NCBI GenBank assembly: GCA_964632795.1
Contig: CAZWEZ010000070.1
Coordinates: 1-19,696 of the forward strand
Source of the DNA: CAZWEZ01 sp964632795
Lineage (GTDB): Bacteria; Pseudomonadota; Alphaproteobacteria; Rhodospirillales; 2-02-FULL-58-16
DNA length: 19,696 bases
Reading direction: 5' to 3'
The notes under the pieces were generated by a model that was not told the DNA's origin, searched no databases, and saw nothing but the letters and a program-made list of their open reading frames with translations. Below, piece by piece: positions 1 to 7,049 of this stretch (position 1 is the stretch's first letter; the number at the start of each line of letters is the position of its first letter). Position numbers and translations under genes: made by a program.

Positions 1-208
1 AATCACAAAATATGGGAATCCCTGGACGAGTCACCATTAATGCCGGCTGGTATAAGGCGTCTCGTCCCTTCGGGTCCGGTAAAAGGGTATGGGCGGCGAA
101 TTCGCGAATCTCGATCCCTTGATTGAACATCAAGTCGGTCTCGAGCCCGGCGCCACCAAGGAAGAGATCGCCCGACAGCTGCGGCAGTTCGTTGCGATAG
201 ATTGCCAT
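1..208 (-). CDS. Homocysteine S-methyltransferase family protein, 5' part (partial, possibly disrupted)
   Basis: The ATG at 208 has a strong Shine-Dalgarno (GGGGAGGT) seven bases upstream, and the frame stays open to the window edge (69 codons). The N-terminus reads MAIYRNELPQLSGDLFLGGA, followed by GLETDLMFNQGIEIREFAAH. This matches the start of homocysteine S-methyltransferase-type proteins (the GG-ETxLIF-G-FAA pattern), zinc enzymes that move a methyl group to a thiol. The catalytic cysteines would lie in the missing part. After about residue 52 (GRDAL) family likeness is lost: the expected 'YxxPYLxxA' is replaced by YQPALMVTRPGIPIFCD. That switch coincides with a TATACCA motif shared with palindromic repeats elsewhere in the window, so the gene may be cut by an inserted repeat. 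Family call moderately sure; pseudogene status is inference. Confidence 0.6.
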   Translation of the reverse strand, partial: MAIYRNELPQLSGDLFLGGAGLETDLMFNQGIEIREFAAHTLLPDPKGRDALYQPALMVTRPGIPIFCD

Positions 209-325
209 TCTTGGACCTCCCCTTCTAAGGTCCCGCCAATTTAGCACAAAACTATTCGCCATCACGACCCCGACCGGATTCTGCTTATGACGGGAATGGG
301 GCCGCAAGCGGGCATCTTGGCGGTT

Positions 326-658
326 AGGCCGCGACCTCCCGTGAAAGCCGGCACCTCGTGCCCTTCAGGGCCACGGGTTCGGGAAGTCGAAACGACTTCC
401 AGGAGTGCTTCATCGACGGCGGCTCACCTTCGAGAAGCGGAACGGCCCGGACGATTGCTCGACCGGGCCGCTCCCAATCCAAAATTCCTTAAAACCCTTG
501 CGAGCCCCTGGGAAACTTTGAATTGAAGTCCGGAACTTGAAAGTTCCTTGCGGAACGACCGAACCCCGAACTCGACACCCATCCTAAGCGATGAAACCGC
601 CAGCACAACCCTGATTCGATCCACACCCCTGTGGAACCCGGGGATAACCCGCCCCCAT
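326..658. repeat. 333-bp direct repeat, copy A (structured, non-coding)
   Basis: This stretch reappears at 1490-1856 with no difference seen by eye apart from a 34-bp insertion in the second copy. It begins at AGGCCGCGACC and ends at CCCGCCCCCAT; flanks on both sides are unrelated. It is packed with dyads: an outer stem CCCGTG/CACGGG (338-343, 372-377) around two small hairpins (351-361 and 361-370), then GGAAGTCG/CGACTTCC (382-400), CGGCCCGG/CCGGGCCG (443-470), GGAACTT/AAGTTCC (532-547) and CCACA/TGTGG (621-634). Its open frames lack convincing starts and family likeness, so it is best read as non-coding. Whether it is transcribed is not visible. Confidence 0.93.
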
Positions 659-810
659 CCTCCCCCCAGGTCTCGAGTCATGGTGCCGCCCATGGCTTTC
701 GCCCTGGCACACCGCCTTGGGCCAACATGACTCGCCGGAAATTCCGTTCCCTTCATGAAATATCCGGACTGACATTTCCAATTTGGCTAAACTCGGAAAA
801 CCTTCAAATC

Positions 811-853
811 CATGGCAATCGTGCCAAAATGGCACCGCCATGAATGGTATAAT
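811..853 (+). promoter_or_regulatory. Extended -10 promoter with overlapping nested dyad, upstream of the small membrane gene
   Basis: A consensus TATAAT at 848-853 is preceded by TGG at 845-847, giving an extended -10 (TGnTATAAT). No good -35 is seen at 16-18 bp. Directly upstream is a nested palindrome: CATGGC (811-816) pairs with GCCATG (837-842), enclosing GTGCCA/TGGCAC (821-826, 830-835). The dyad covers the -35 position, as an operator would. Transcription would start near 860 and run into the gene at 1111 with a leader of about 250 nt. Within 659-1110 I see nothing else firm. Confidence 0.45.
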
Positions 854-1110
854 CTCCGCAGCCATCCGACAGCCTGATTTTGGTAGTTTGGCCGTGTTTA
901 GAGGCCCATTCGCTAATTTTCTCGTCTCAGATGGGAAAAATTGATCGTTTCCTGCCCGCTTACCGCCTCAGAATATCAAAAGTAACCTATTCCCCCCAAA
1001 GCTCATATGGACAAGACGGCCTTGTTTGCACCATACATATTGTGCCAAGAAGTTGCAGGGTCACCTAGATATTGTATCCTGCGCATCTCCAATCGAGTGA
1101 GGAGGGATAA

Positions 1111-1350
1111 ATGTCCGAAATGTGGGAGAAGATCAAGCACTGGCTTCGCCAGATCATCGAGATCGGGCTACTGCTGGTGGCTCTAGGTATCGTTCTCCAA
1201 CTCTTGTTTGGACAATCGGTTTCGTTCGTCACGGGCGACATCGTCAACAACCTTATCACAATGATCAAGGCGTTGGGCGACAACGGTGTTGTCGGTTTGA
1301 TCGCACTGGCGATCATCATATGGTTGTTCTCGAACCGAAGAGTCGGGTAG
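1111..1350 (+). CDS. Small membrane protein of unknown function, 79 aa
   Basis: An ATG preceded by AGGAGGG (1100-1106) and a stop followed by a strong intrinsic terminator show this is a genuine short gene. The product has an amphipathic, basic N-terminal helix (MSEMWEKIKHWLRQ), a first membrane helix at about residues 15-34 (IIEIGLLLVALGIVLQLLFG), a polar stretch with VTGDIVNNLITMIKALGDNG (about 40-59), a second membrane helix at about 60-75 and a short basic tail NRRVG. Both termini probably face the cytoplasm by the positive-inside rule. No function is recognised; similar two-helix proteins of about 80 aa occur, to my recollection, in other alphaproteobacteria. The gene is bracketed by the two 333-bp repeats. 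A small membrane-active toxin or a structural inner-membrane peptide are both possible, without direct evidence. Confidence 0.85.
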   Translation: MSEMWEKIKHWLRQIIEIGLLLVALGIVLQLLFGQSVSFVTGDIVNNLITMIKALGDNGVVGLIALAIIIWLFSNRRVG

Positions 1351-1377
1351 AAAACACCGTTGCAAAGAATTGGACTT

Positions 1378-1412
1378 GGCCGCTTCGACTTTCCCGAAGC
1401 GGCCATTTTCTT
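1378..1412 (+). terminator. Rho-independent terminator after the small membrane gene
   Basis: Perfect 10-bp stem GGCCGCTTCG (1378-1387) / CGAAGCGGCC (1395-1404), a 7-nt loop and a T-rich tail ATTTTCTT (1405-1412), 28 bp after the stop codon at 1350. Confidence 0.9.
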
Positions 1413-1489
1413 GCCAACACTGTTGGCAATGCGGGAAGTGCGGGAAATGTCAAACCTTGTCGATTCTCATATGGATGAGACGGAACACC

Positions 1490-1856
1490 AGGCCGCGACC
1501 TCCCGTGAAAGCCGGCACCTCGTGCCCTTCAGGGCCACGGGTTCGGGAAGTCGAAACGACTTCCAGGAGTGCTTCATCGACGGCGGCTCACCTTCGAGAA
1601 GCGGAACGGCCCGGACGATTGCTCGACCGGGCCGCTCCCAATCCAAAATTCCTTAAAACCCTTGCGAGCCCCTGGGAAACTTTGAATTGAAGTCCGGAAC
1701 TTGAAAGTTCCTTGCGGAACGACCGAACCCCGAACTCGACACCCATCCTAAGCGATGAAACCGCCAGCACAACCCTGATTCGATCCACACCCCTGTGGAA
1801 CCCGGGGATAATACCAAGGGTCATTATCAGTGCCCCTTGGTATGACCCGCCCCCAT
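1490..1856. repeat. 333-bp direct repeat, copy B, interrupted by a 34-bp palindromic element
   Basis: Matches copy A (326-658) with no difference seen by eye over 1490-1811, offset 1164. A 34-bp insertion follows, after which the match resumes at 1846-1856 with offset 1198. The same hairpins are present, for example 1546-1564 and 1607-1634. The copy lies in the region upstream of the EamA transporter gene and downstream of the small-gene terminator. Confidence 0.93.
1811..1844. repeat. 34-bp palindromic insertion (REP/MITE-like) inside repeat copy B
   Basis: Arms ATACCAAGGG (1811-1820) and CCCTTGGTAT (1834-1843) form a perfect 10-bp inverted repeat around a 13-nt centre. Copy A has an uninterrupted GGGATAACCCGCC at the matching place, so copy A serves as the empty site. 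No clear target duplication beyond 1-2 bases. There is no T-run after the stem, so it is not a canonical terminator. Read on the minus strand it matches 9078-9103 with one mismatch in 26. Confidence 0.85.
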
Positions 1857-1928
1857 TCGATAAACCTCTTTCGACCCGGGGATATCCCGTGATATTCCAG
1901 TCGAATCGAGAGTGGTCCCGGCGGTTCC

Positions 1929-2819
1929 ATGAAATCGAACTCGCAACATCTTCGCGGGGTGCTGCTGGCCTTCACCGGCATCATCCTGGTCAGTCCCGAT
2001 GCCCTGCTGGTGCGGATGATCGAGGTCGACCGCTGGAGCCTGATCTTCTGGCGGGTGCTCCTGCTGGGGCTTACCCTTGCCGTCTACGTCCTGGTCCGCC
2101 ACCGCCGGCGGGCGTCGGCCCGGTTCCTGGAAATAGGATCCCCCGGGGTGATCGCCGCCGTCCTCTATGTCGGGGTCAACATCCTGGCGGTCAACGCCTT
2201 CATCCTGACCTCGGTCGCCAACACCATGGTCATCCTCACCGCCACGCCCCTGTTCTCGGCCATCTTCAGCCGCCTGTTCCTGGGCGAGGCGGTCAGTCCC
2301 AGGACCTGGCTGGCGGTGGTCAGCGTGCTCGCCGGGTTCGCGGTGATCTTTTCGGACAGCATCGGCGGCGGCACCCTGGCCGGCGACCTGTGCGCGCTCG
2401 GCACCGCGATCTGCCTGGTCGGCCAGATGACGGCGTTCCGCCGGGGCAGGGCCGTCAACATGATCCCGTCGCTGGCCCTCAGTTGCTTCCTGTGCGCGGT
2501 GGTGGTGCTGCCGCTGACCGTGCCGCTGCCCCCGGAGCCCCGCGATTTCGGGTTGCTGCTGGTGCTCGGGGTGGTCGTCCTGCCGGTGCCGATCGCCATG
2601 CTGGCCCTCGCCCCGCGCTACATCCCGGTTCCCGAGATCAGCCTGATCCGCCTGCTCGAGACCTTCCTCGGGCCGCTGTGGGTGTGGCTGGTGCTGAGCG
2701 AGGTGCCGGGTCCCGAAACCCTGCTCGGGGGCGCCATCGTCATCGCCACGGTGGCCATCCATCTGGGGATCGGCCTGCGCCAGTCGCTCCGGCGCAAGCC
2801 CCAGCCCGCCGCCGGTTGA
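1929..2819 (+). CDS. EamA/DMT-family transporter, 296 aa
   Basis: A drug/metabolite-exporter-superfamily membrane protein, usually a secondary exporter of amino acids or metabolites; the substrate cannot be told. About ten hydrophobic segments form two EamA repeats, the first about residues 8-142 and the second about 150-285. Typical marks are the conserved NxxxxNxxF/xxTS stretch at VNILAVNAFILTSVANTMVI (about 78-97), followed by LTATPLFSAIFSRLFLGE. The second repeat ends with SLIRLLETFLGPLWVWLVLSEVPG. A basic tail RRKPQPAAG ends the protein. Length is typical. The ATG at 1929 has only a weak ribosome-binding site (CGGCGG), but the next in-frame ATG would remove the first helix. It is convergent with the ABC operon, with 7 bp between stops. 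Confidence 0.88.
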   Translation: MKSNSQHLRGVLLAFTGIILVSPDALLVRMIEVDRWSLIFWRVLLLGLTLAVYVLVRHRRRASARFLEIGSPGVIAAVLYVGVNILAVNAFILTSVANTMVILTATPLFSAIFSRLFLGEAVSPRTWLAVVSVLAGFAVIFSDSIGGGTLAGDLCALGTAICLVGQMTAFRRGRAVNMIPSLALSCFLCAVVVLPLTVPLPPEPRDFGLLLVLGVVVLPVPIAMLALAPRYIPVPEISLIRLLETFLGPLWVWLVLSEVPGPETLLGGAIVIATVAIHLGIGLRQSLRRKPQPAAG

Positions 2820-2826
2820 TCCAACC

Positions 2827-3642
2827 CTATCGGCCCTTCTTCCGCATCAGTATCTGGGCGGTGATCAGGAGGGTCAGCGATACCGCCATGACGACGGCGG
2901 CGATGACGTTGGTTTCCGGCGTGATACCCCGGCGGATGGACGAGAAGACGTAGATCGGCAGCGTGGTCTTGGAACCGGCGACGAAGAAGGCGATCACGAA
3001 GTCGTCGAAGCTGAAGGTGAAGCTGAGCAGGAATCCGCTCATCACGGCGGGGAATATCTGGGGAAACGTCACCTGCCGGAAGGTCGGCCAGGGCGCCGCG
3101 TAAAGGTCCATCGAGGATTCGATCTGGGTGCGGTCCATGCCCTGGATGCGGGCCCTGACGATGACGATGACCAGGGCCATGGTAAACGACGTATGGGCGG
3201 CGATGACCGTCCCGTAACCCAGTTCGAGTCGCGGTATGTCGTTCCTCGCGGCGCCTTCCCAGAAGCCGGCGATCAGCGGATTGATGAAGTCGAACGCGGT
3301 GACCATGGCGATCAGCGTGGCGATGCCGATGACGATGCCCGGGACCACGATCGCGGTGTAGGTCATGGCGTCGAAGATCAGGCGTATCACCCCCTTCACC
3401 CTTTGCAGGGCAATCGCCGCCATGGTCCCCATGATGGTCGCCAGCACGGCGGTCGTCCCGGCGATCATCAGGCTGTTGCCGAGGGCCTCGGTGATGAACG
3501 TGTTTTCGAAGGTGCGCCCGTACCACATCGTCGAACAGCAGGTGAAGGACGCCGCGTGCCGGCCGGCGTTGAAGCTGAACAGGACGATCAGGGCGATCGG
3601 TCCGTAGAGGAAGAAATAGACGGCGGCGGCATAGAAACGCAT
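2827..3642 (-). CDS. potC: Spermidine/putrescine-type ABC transporter permease II (PotC-like), 271 aa
   Basis: Inner-membrane permease of a polyamine-type importer. It has six hydrophobic segments, the first near the N-terminus (FYAAAVYFFLYGPIALIVLF). The cytoplasmic EAA-type loop is recognisable at about residues 179-205 (SSMDLYAAPWPTFRQVTFPQ), and SFTFSFDDFVIAFFVAGSKTTLP is highly typical of PotC/PotI. Last gene of the minus-strand operon, 12 bp after the potB-like stop. The periplasmic loop after helix 1 (FTCCSTMWYGRTFEN) carries a cysteine pair that I do not regard as standard. The symbol reflects family position; the true substrate (polyamine or a related amine or amino acid) is not proven. 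Confidence 0.88.
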   Translation of the reverse strand: MRFYAAAVYFFLYGPIALIVLFSFNAGRHAASFTCCSTMWYGRTFENTFITEALGNSLMIAGTTAVLATIMGTMAAIALQRVKGVIRLIFDAMTYTAIVVPGIVIGIATLIAMVTAFDFINPLIAGFWEGAARNDIPRLELGYGTVIAAHTSFTMALVIVIVRARIQGMDRTQIESSMDLYAAPWPTFRQVTFPQIFPAVMSGFLLSFTFSFDDFVIAFFVAGSKTTLPIYVFSSIRRGITPETNVIAAVVMAVSLTLLITAQILMRKKGR

Positions 3643-3654
3643 GGCGGCCGATCC

Positions 3655-4527
3655 CTATATTATCGAGACGTCCTGGCGGTCGCGTTGGCGTCCGACCAGG
3701 GCCAGATAGAGGGTAATGGCGACCAGCATGATGGCGACCAGGGCGATCGCCACCGCCGAGCCGAACGGCCAGTTGCGCGATTGCAGGAACAGATCGACCA
3801 GGGCGTTGCCGACGAAGAACACCATTCCCCCGCCGAGGATCGCCGGGATCAGGTATTCGCCCATCAACAGGATGAAGACCAGCATAGAGCCGGTGATCAG
3901 CCCCGGCGCCGACAGCGGCAGGGTGACCTGGAGAAAGGTCCTGAACGGGTTCGCGCCGAGGTCCTTGGAGGCCTCCAGCAGGCTCTTGTCCAGCTTCTCC
4001 AGGCTGACGTAGATGGGAAACACCATCAGCGGCAGGTAGCCGTAGACGATGCCGATGAGGACGGCGGTCGGGGTGTTGATCAGGCGCACGCCCTCGATGC
4101 CGATCAACTCCAGGAGGTGCGGGATACCGCGCCCGCCAAGGATGATAATCCAGGCATAGGTGCGGATCAGGAAGCTGGTCCAGAAGGGGAGGATGACCAG
4201 CGTCAGAAGGAATCCCTTGGACCGCCGTCCGGCCTTGACGGCCAGGAAATAGGCCAGCGGATAGGCGATCAATACGCAGATCACCGTTCCCAGCGGAGCC
4301 AGGGTGAGGGTGTTGGTGAAGGCCTTGAAGCGCGCCGGCAGGTTGGCGTACTGGGCCAGCGTCAGGGCCGGTTGATAGCCCCCGGCCGGTGCCCTCTCGC
4401 CGAGGCTGAAGACGCCGATGACGATGAACGGCATGACGAGCAGGAGCAGGAACCACAGCGTCGTCGGCAACAGCAACATTGCCGTCAGCCGATTGCTTGG
4501 CCCGCTGGCGCTCCGCTCCGCCGTCAT
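3655..4527 (-). CDS. potB: Spermidine/putrescine-type ABC transporter permease I (PotB-like), 290 aa
   Basis: Partner permease with about six membrane helices. After a short polar N-terminus (MTAERSASGPSNR) comes helix 1 (LLLPTTLWFLLLLVMPFIVIGVFSL). The conserved LPFWTSFLIRTYAWI stretch (about residues 113-127) and the EAA loop EASKDLGANPFRTFLQVTLP (about 185-204) with Gly at the usual place identify the PotB/PotH group. ATG at 4527 has GGAG seven bases upstream. The gene lies 37 bp after the binding-protein gene and 12 bp before the potC-like gene. Confidence 0.9.
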   Translation of the reverse strand: MTAERSASGPSNRLTAMLLLPTTLWFLLLLVMPFIVIGVFSLGERAPAGGYQPALTLAQYANLPARFKAFTNTLTLAPLGTVICVLIAYPLAYFLAVKAGRRSKGFLLTLVILPFWTSFLIRTYAWIIILGGRGIPHLLELIGIEGVRLINTPTAVLIGIVYGYLPLMVFPIYVSLEKLDKSLLEASKDLGANPFRTFLQVTLPLSAPGLITGSMLVFILLMGEYLIPAILGGGMVFFVGNALVDLFLQSRNWPFGSAVAIALVAIMLVAITLYLALVGRQRDRQDVSII

Positions 4528-4564
4528 GCCGTTCTCCGTCCCTTCCGCTGAAGGGTGATCGCCC

Positions 4565-5731
4565 TCAGGCGGATTTGAAGCGGGCGATGATTTCGGCCCG
4601 CAACGGATCGGTCATGGTCACCGCCGCGCCGAACTCGAGCGGGGTGAGCATTTCCGGCGCCGGGTTGAAGATCGGATTGTCCTTCATATCCGCCGGCAAG
4701 AGCGCGGTTGCCCGTTCGTCCGGCGTCGGATAGCCGTGGGTGAGGACCTCTTTCGCGTTGACCTGCGGATCGAGCAGGAAGTTGATGAATGCGTAGGCCG
4801 CGTCCAGGTGCGGGGCCGATTTCGGGATGGCGTAGAAGTCGCTCCAGATCTCCCCGCCTTCCTTGCCCAACACGTATTTGATCTCCGGTTTTTCGCGGTT
4901 CATCTGCAGGCCGTCGCCGGACCAGGCCATGGACATCCAGGCGTCGCCGTTGAGCATGGACGGCTGGATATCGCTGGTGATGGCGAACAGGTGCGGCTTG
5001 ACGTCGAGAAGCAGCTTCTCGGCGTCGCCCAGTTCCTTCGGATCCACCGAGTTGAAGGAATACCCGAAGTACTTCAGGGCGTTGCCGATGGTCGTCAATT
5101 GGTAGTCATGAACCATGGCTCTCTCGTCGGCATCCGTCTTGATCAGGTCCCAGAACTCCTTCCAGGTGGTCGGGTTGCTGGTAAGCTTGTTGGAGTCGAG
5201 AGAGAACCCGGTGGTGCCCCAGTCCTTCGGCGCGGCGTAGAGTTTGCCGTTGACCTTGCCGGCATCGGTGAAAAGTTTGTTGAAGTACTTTTCGTCGAGG
5301 TTCGGCAGCCGCGAGACGTCGAGCGCCTGGATGAGGTCGAGTTCGACATAGTTGGCAATGGTGTAGTTGGTGGGAACGAAGACGTCCCAGCCGGTGCCCC
5401 CGGCCTGCAGCTTGGCCAGCATTTCCTCGTTGGAGCCGAACACGCTGACCTGCACCTCGGCGCCCGTATCCGCGGTGAACTGCTTGTAGTTCTCCGGATC
5501 GAAGTAGTTGGGCCAGGTGGCGACGGAGACCCGGTCGCCGATCGAGCCCGCGTAGGCCCGTCGCGAACCGGCCAGCATCGGCATGGCGCCGGCCATGACC
5601 GCCGCCGCCATGCCCAGTCCGGTGACGCCGAGGAAGTGGCGCCGGGTGACCGAACCCCTTTTGTATCGCCAGAGTTCGTCCATGAACTTCTTGGCGGTAA
5701 TCGGCTTGGTGTCGTAGTCTTTCTTGCTCAT
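4565..5731 (-). CDS. potD: Polyamine-type ABC transporter substrate-binding protein with Tat signal, 388 aa
   Basis: Periplasmic binding protein of the PotD/PotF group (cluster D fold). ATG at 5731 is chosen because GGGAGAAGGG lies just upstream; the open frame extends further but has no other good site. The N-terminus has a long cytoplasmic lead followed by SVTRRHFLGVTGLGMAAAVM, a twin-arginine signal with probable cleavage after RRAYA (about residue 62), so it is exported folded. The mature part starts with VSVATWPNYFDPENYKQF, the usual first strand and loop, then GWDVFVPTNY, AAPKDWGTTGF and GDAWMSMAWSGDG, all family landmarks lining the amine pocket. It is downstream of the ATPase gene (34 bp) and upstream of the permeases. 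Tat export is less usual for PotD-type proteins than Sec. Confidence 0.9.
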   Translation of the reverse strand: MSKKDYDTKPITAKKFMDELWRYKRGSVTRRHFLGVTGLGMAAAVMAGAMPMLAGSRRAYAGSIGDRVSVATWPNYFDPENYKQFTADTGAEVQVSVFGSNEEMLAKLQAGGTGWDVFVPTNYTIANYVELDLIQALDVSRLPNLDEKYFNKLFTDAGKVNGKLYAAPKDWGTTGFSLDSNKLTSNPTTWKEFWDLIKTDADERAMVHDYQLTTIGNALKYFGYSFNSVDPKELGDAEKLLLDVKPHLFAITSDIQPSMLNGDAWMSMAWSGDGLQMNREKPEIKYVLGKEGGEIWSDFYAIPKSAPHLDAAYAFINFLLDPQVNAKEVLTHGYPTPDERATALLPADMKDNPIFNPAPEMLTPLEFGAAVTMTDPLRAEIIARFKSA

Positions 5732-5765
5732 TACCCTTCTCCCAAAGTTGAGCCTCCGTCTGTAA

Positions 5766-6932
5766 TTACCCCCCGGGAACCGTTTCGACGGACGGACGGC
5801 TCCCTTCGTTGGTGTCACGGAGAGTCAGGGCCGAGCCGTCGTTCCATCCGATATTGACGGCGTCGCCCGGGTTGAACCCCCCGGAGATGCTTTCGGCGTG
5901 TTTCGAGGCGAGGATGAGGATGTCGCCGAGGCCCTTGGTTCCGACCCGATACTCGGTCTGCTCGCCCAGGAAAATCCGGTTCTTGACGCGCCCCGGCGCC
6001 GTGACGTCGGTCGCCGGATCGTCGTCCCCGCCCATGATGTGGATCAGTTCGGGACGGACGGCGACCGTCCCCTTTCCGCCCCGCGTCAGGGGCGCTCCCC
6101 CCCGGGGATAGCGGCCTCGCAGCACCAGTCCGCCATTGAGTTTGACCGCGGCTCCCTCGGCGCCGGCCTCGACCGTCTCGCCGTCGAAGAAGTTCGACTT
6201 GCCGACGAAGCCGGCGACGTAGCGGGTGGTGGGTTCGTCGTAGAGTTCCCGCGGCCCGCCTTTCTGGGCAATGCGCCCCTCTTCCATCAGGTAGATGGTG
6301 TCGCTCATGGAAAGCGCCTCTTCCTGGTCGTGGGTGACCAGGACGAAGGTGATCCCGACATCGCGCTGAAGGGTCTGCAATTCGATCTGCATGTCCTGGC
6401 GCAGCTTGCGGTCGAGCGCCGCCAGTGGCTCATCCAGCAGCAGCACCGTCGGCCGGTTGATCAACGCCCGGGCCAGGGCGACGCGCTGCTGCTGGCCGCC
6501 CGACAACTCCCAGATTCGCCGCCTTTCGTAGCCCTGGAGGCGTACCAGCTCCAGCATTTCGCCAACCCGGGAGGCTATGACCGGCTTCTCGATGCGGGGT
6601 TTCATCTGGCGCAGGCCGTAGCCGATGTTGTCGGCCACGGTGAAATGGGGAAACAGGGAATAGTTCTGGAAGACCATGTTGACGGGGCGTTTGTACGGCG
6701 GAACGCCGACCACCGATCGGCCGCCGATCCTGACGTCCCCCGACGTCGGCTGATCGAAGCCGGCGACCATCCTGAGCGACGTCGTCTTGCCGCAGCCCGA
6801 AGGCCCCAGGAAGGTGACGAATTCTCCGCTGGCGACCTCAATATCGATATTGTCGACGGCGACGACTTCGCCATAGCGCTTGGTGACACCGTGGAATTCG
6901 ACATCCACCGCACCGTTGCCGGGGACTTCCAC
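5766..6932 (-). CDS. potA: Spermidine/putrescine-type ABC transporter ATP-binding protein (PotA-like), 388 aa
   Basis: Energises the importer from the cytoplasm. Walker A GPSGCGKT is at residues 43-50, Q-loop in VFQNYSLFP (about 88-95), signature LSGGQQQR at 143-150, Walker B VLLLDEP at 163-169 and the switch histidine at 201. After residue about 240 (RELYDEPTTRYVAGFVGKSN) a TOBE domain follows, ending VNIGWNDGSALTLRDTNEGS. Length fits PotA. The start is GTG at 6932, with AGGAGGA nine bases upstream. It is the first gene of the four-gene operon, behind the promoter at 6997-7025. A related amine or amino-acid substrate is possible. Confidence 0.92.
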   Translation of the reverse strand: MEVPGNGAVDVEFHGVTKRYGEVVAVDNIDIEVASGEFVTFLGPSGCGKTTSLRMVAGFDQPTSGDVRIGGRSVVGVPPYKRPVNMVFQNYSLFPHFTVADNIGYGLRQMKPRIEKPVIASRVGEMLELVRLQGYERRRIWELSGGQQQRVALARALINRPTVLLLDEPLAALDRKLRQDMQIELQTLQRDVGITFVLVTHDQEEALSMSDTIYLMEEGRIAQKGGPRELYDEPTTRYVAGFVGKSNFFDGETVEAGAEGAAVKLNGGLVLRGRYPRGGAPLTRGGKGTVAVRPELIHIMGGDDDPATDVTAPGRVKNRIFLGEQTEYRVGTKGLGDILILASKHAESISGGFNPGDAVNIGWNDGSALTLRDTNEGSRPSVETVPGG

Positions 6933-6996
6933 CCTGGTTGTTCCTCCTGGATTCAGCCGTGCCTACCCTGGCGAGTTATTTTGTGTAGCCGTTCAA

Positions 6997-7025
6997 ATTG
7001 TAGGTTCGGCCTGTACCACTGTCAA
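6997..7025 (-). promoter_or_regulatory. Sigma-70-type promoter of the pot-like operon
   Basis: On the minus strand TTGACA (7025-7020), a 17-bp spacer and TACAAT (7002-6997) form a nearly perfect housekeeping promoter. Predicted start near 6990, about 57 nt before the GTG of the ATPase gene. It lies in the 112-bp gap behind the M28 peptidase gene, so the operon can be expressed separately from moaA. Confidence 0.75.
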
Positions 7026-7049
7026 AATAATTTTGAATGACCATTCAAA
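7022..7049. promoter_or_regulatory. Two overlapping palindromes at the -35 box (candidate operator)
   Basis: TCAAAAT/ATTTTGA (7022-7036, 1-nt centre) overlaps the -35 hexamer. TTTGAATG/CATTCAAA (7032-7049, 2-nt centre) lies beside it and covers the stop codon of the peptidase gene. Both are perfect. A related half-site TTTGAACG sits just downstream of the -10. Long symmetrical arms with a short centre resemble TetR- or GntR-type operators; the regulator is not identified. Confidence 0.5.

Noticed and set aside
1811..1844. The 34-bp palindrome as a transcription terminator
   Set aside because: No T-run follows on either strand and it is absent from the sister repeat; insertion element is the better reading.
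1712..2953. A 413-codon plus-strand frame beginning in repeat copy B
   Set aside because: It is the wrong frame of the EamA gene; the Arg/Pro-rich sequence contrasts with the clear membrane helices of the 1929 frame.
2618..4456. A 612-codon open frame on the minus strand over the two permease genes
   Set aside because: Its sequence is Arg/Pro/His-rich and low in complexity, and it overlaps potB and potC, which have clear family motifs. It is a high-G+C shadow.
3193..7040. Several long plus-strand open frames opposite the pot-like operon (3193-4551, 4736-5857, 5898-7040)
   Set aside because: Antisense frames caused by codon bias of the real genes; no recognisable family, poor start sites.
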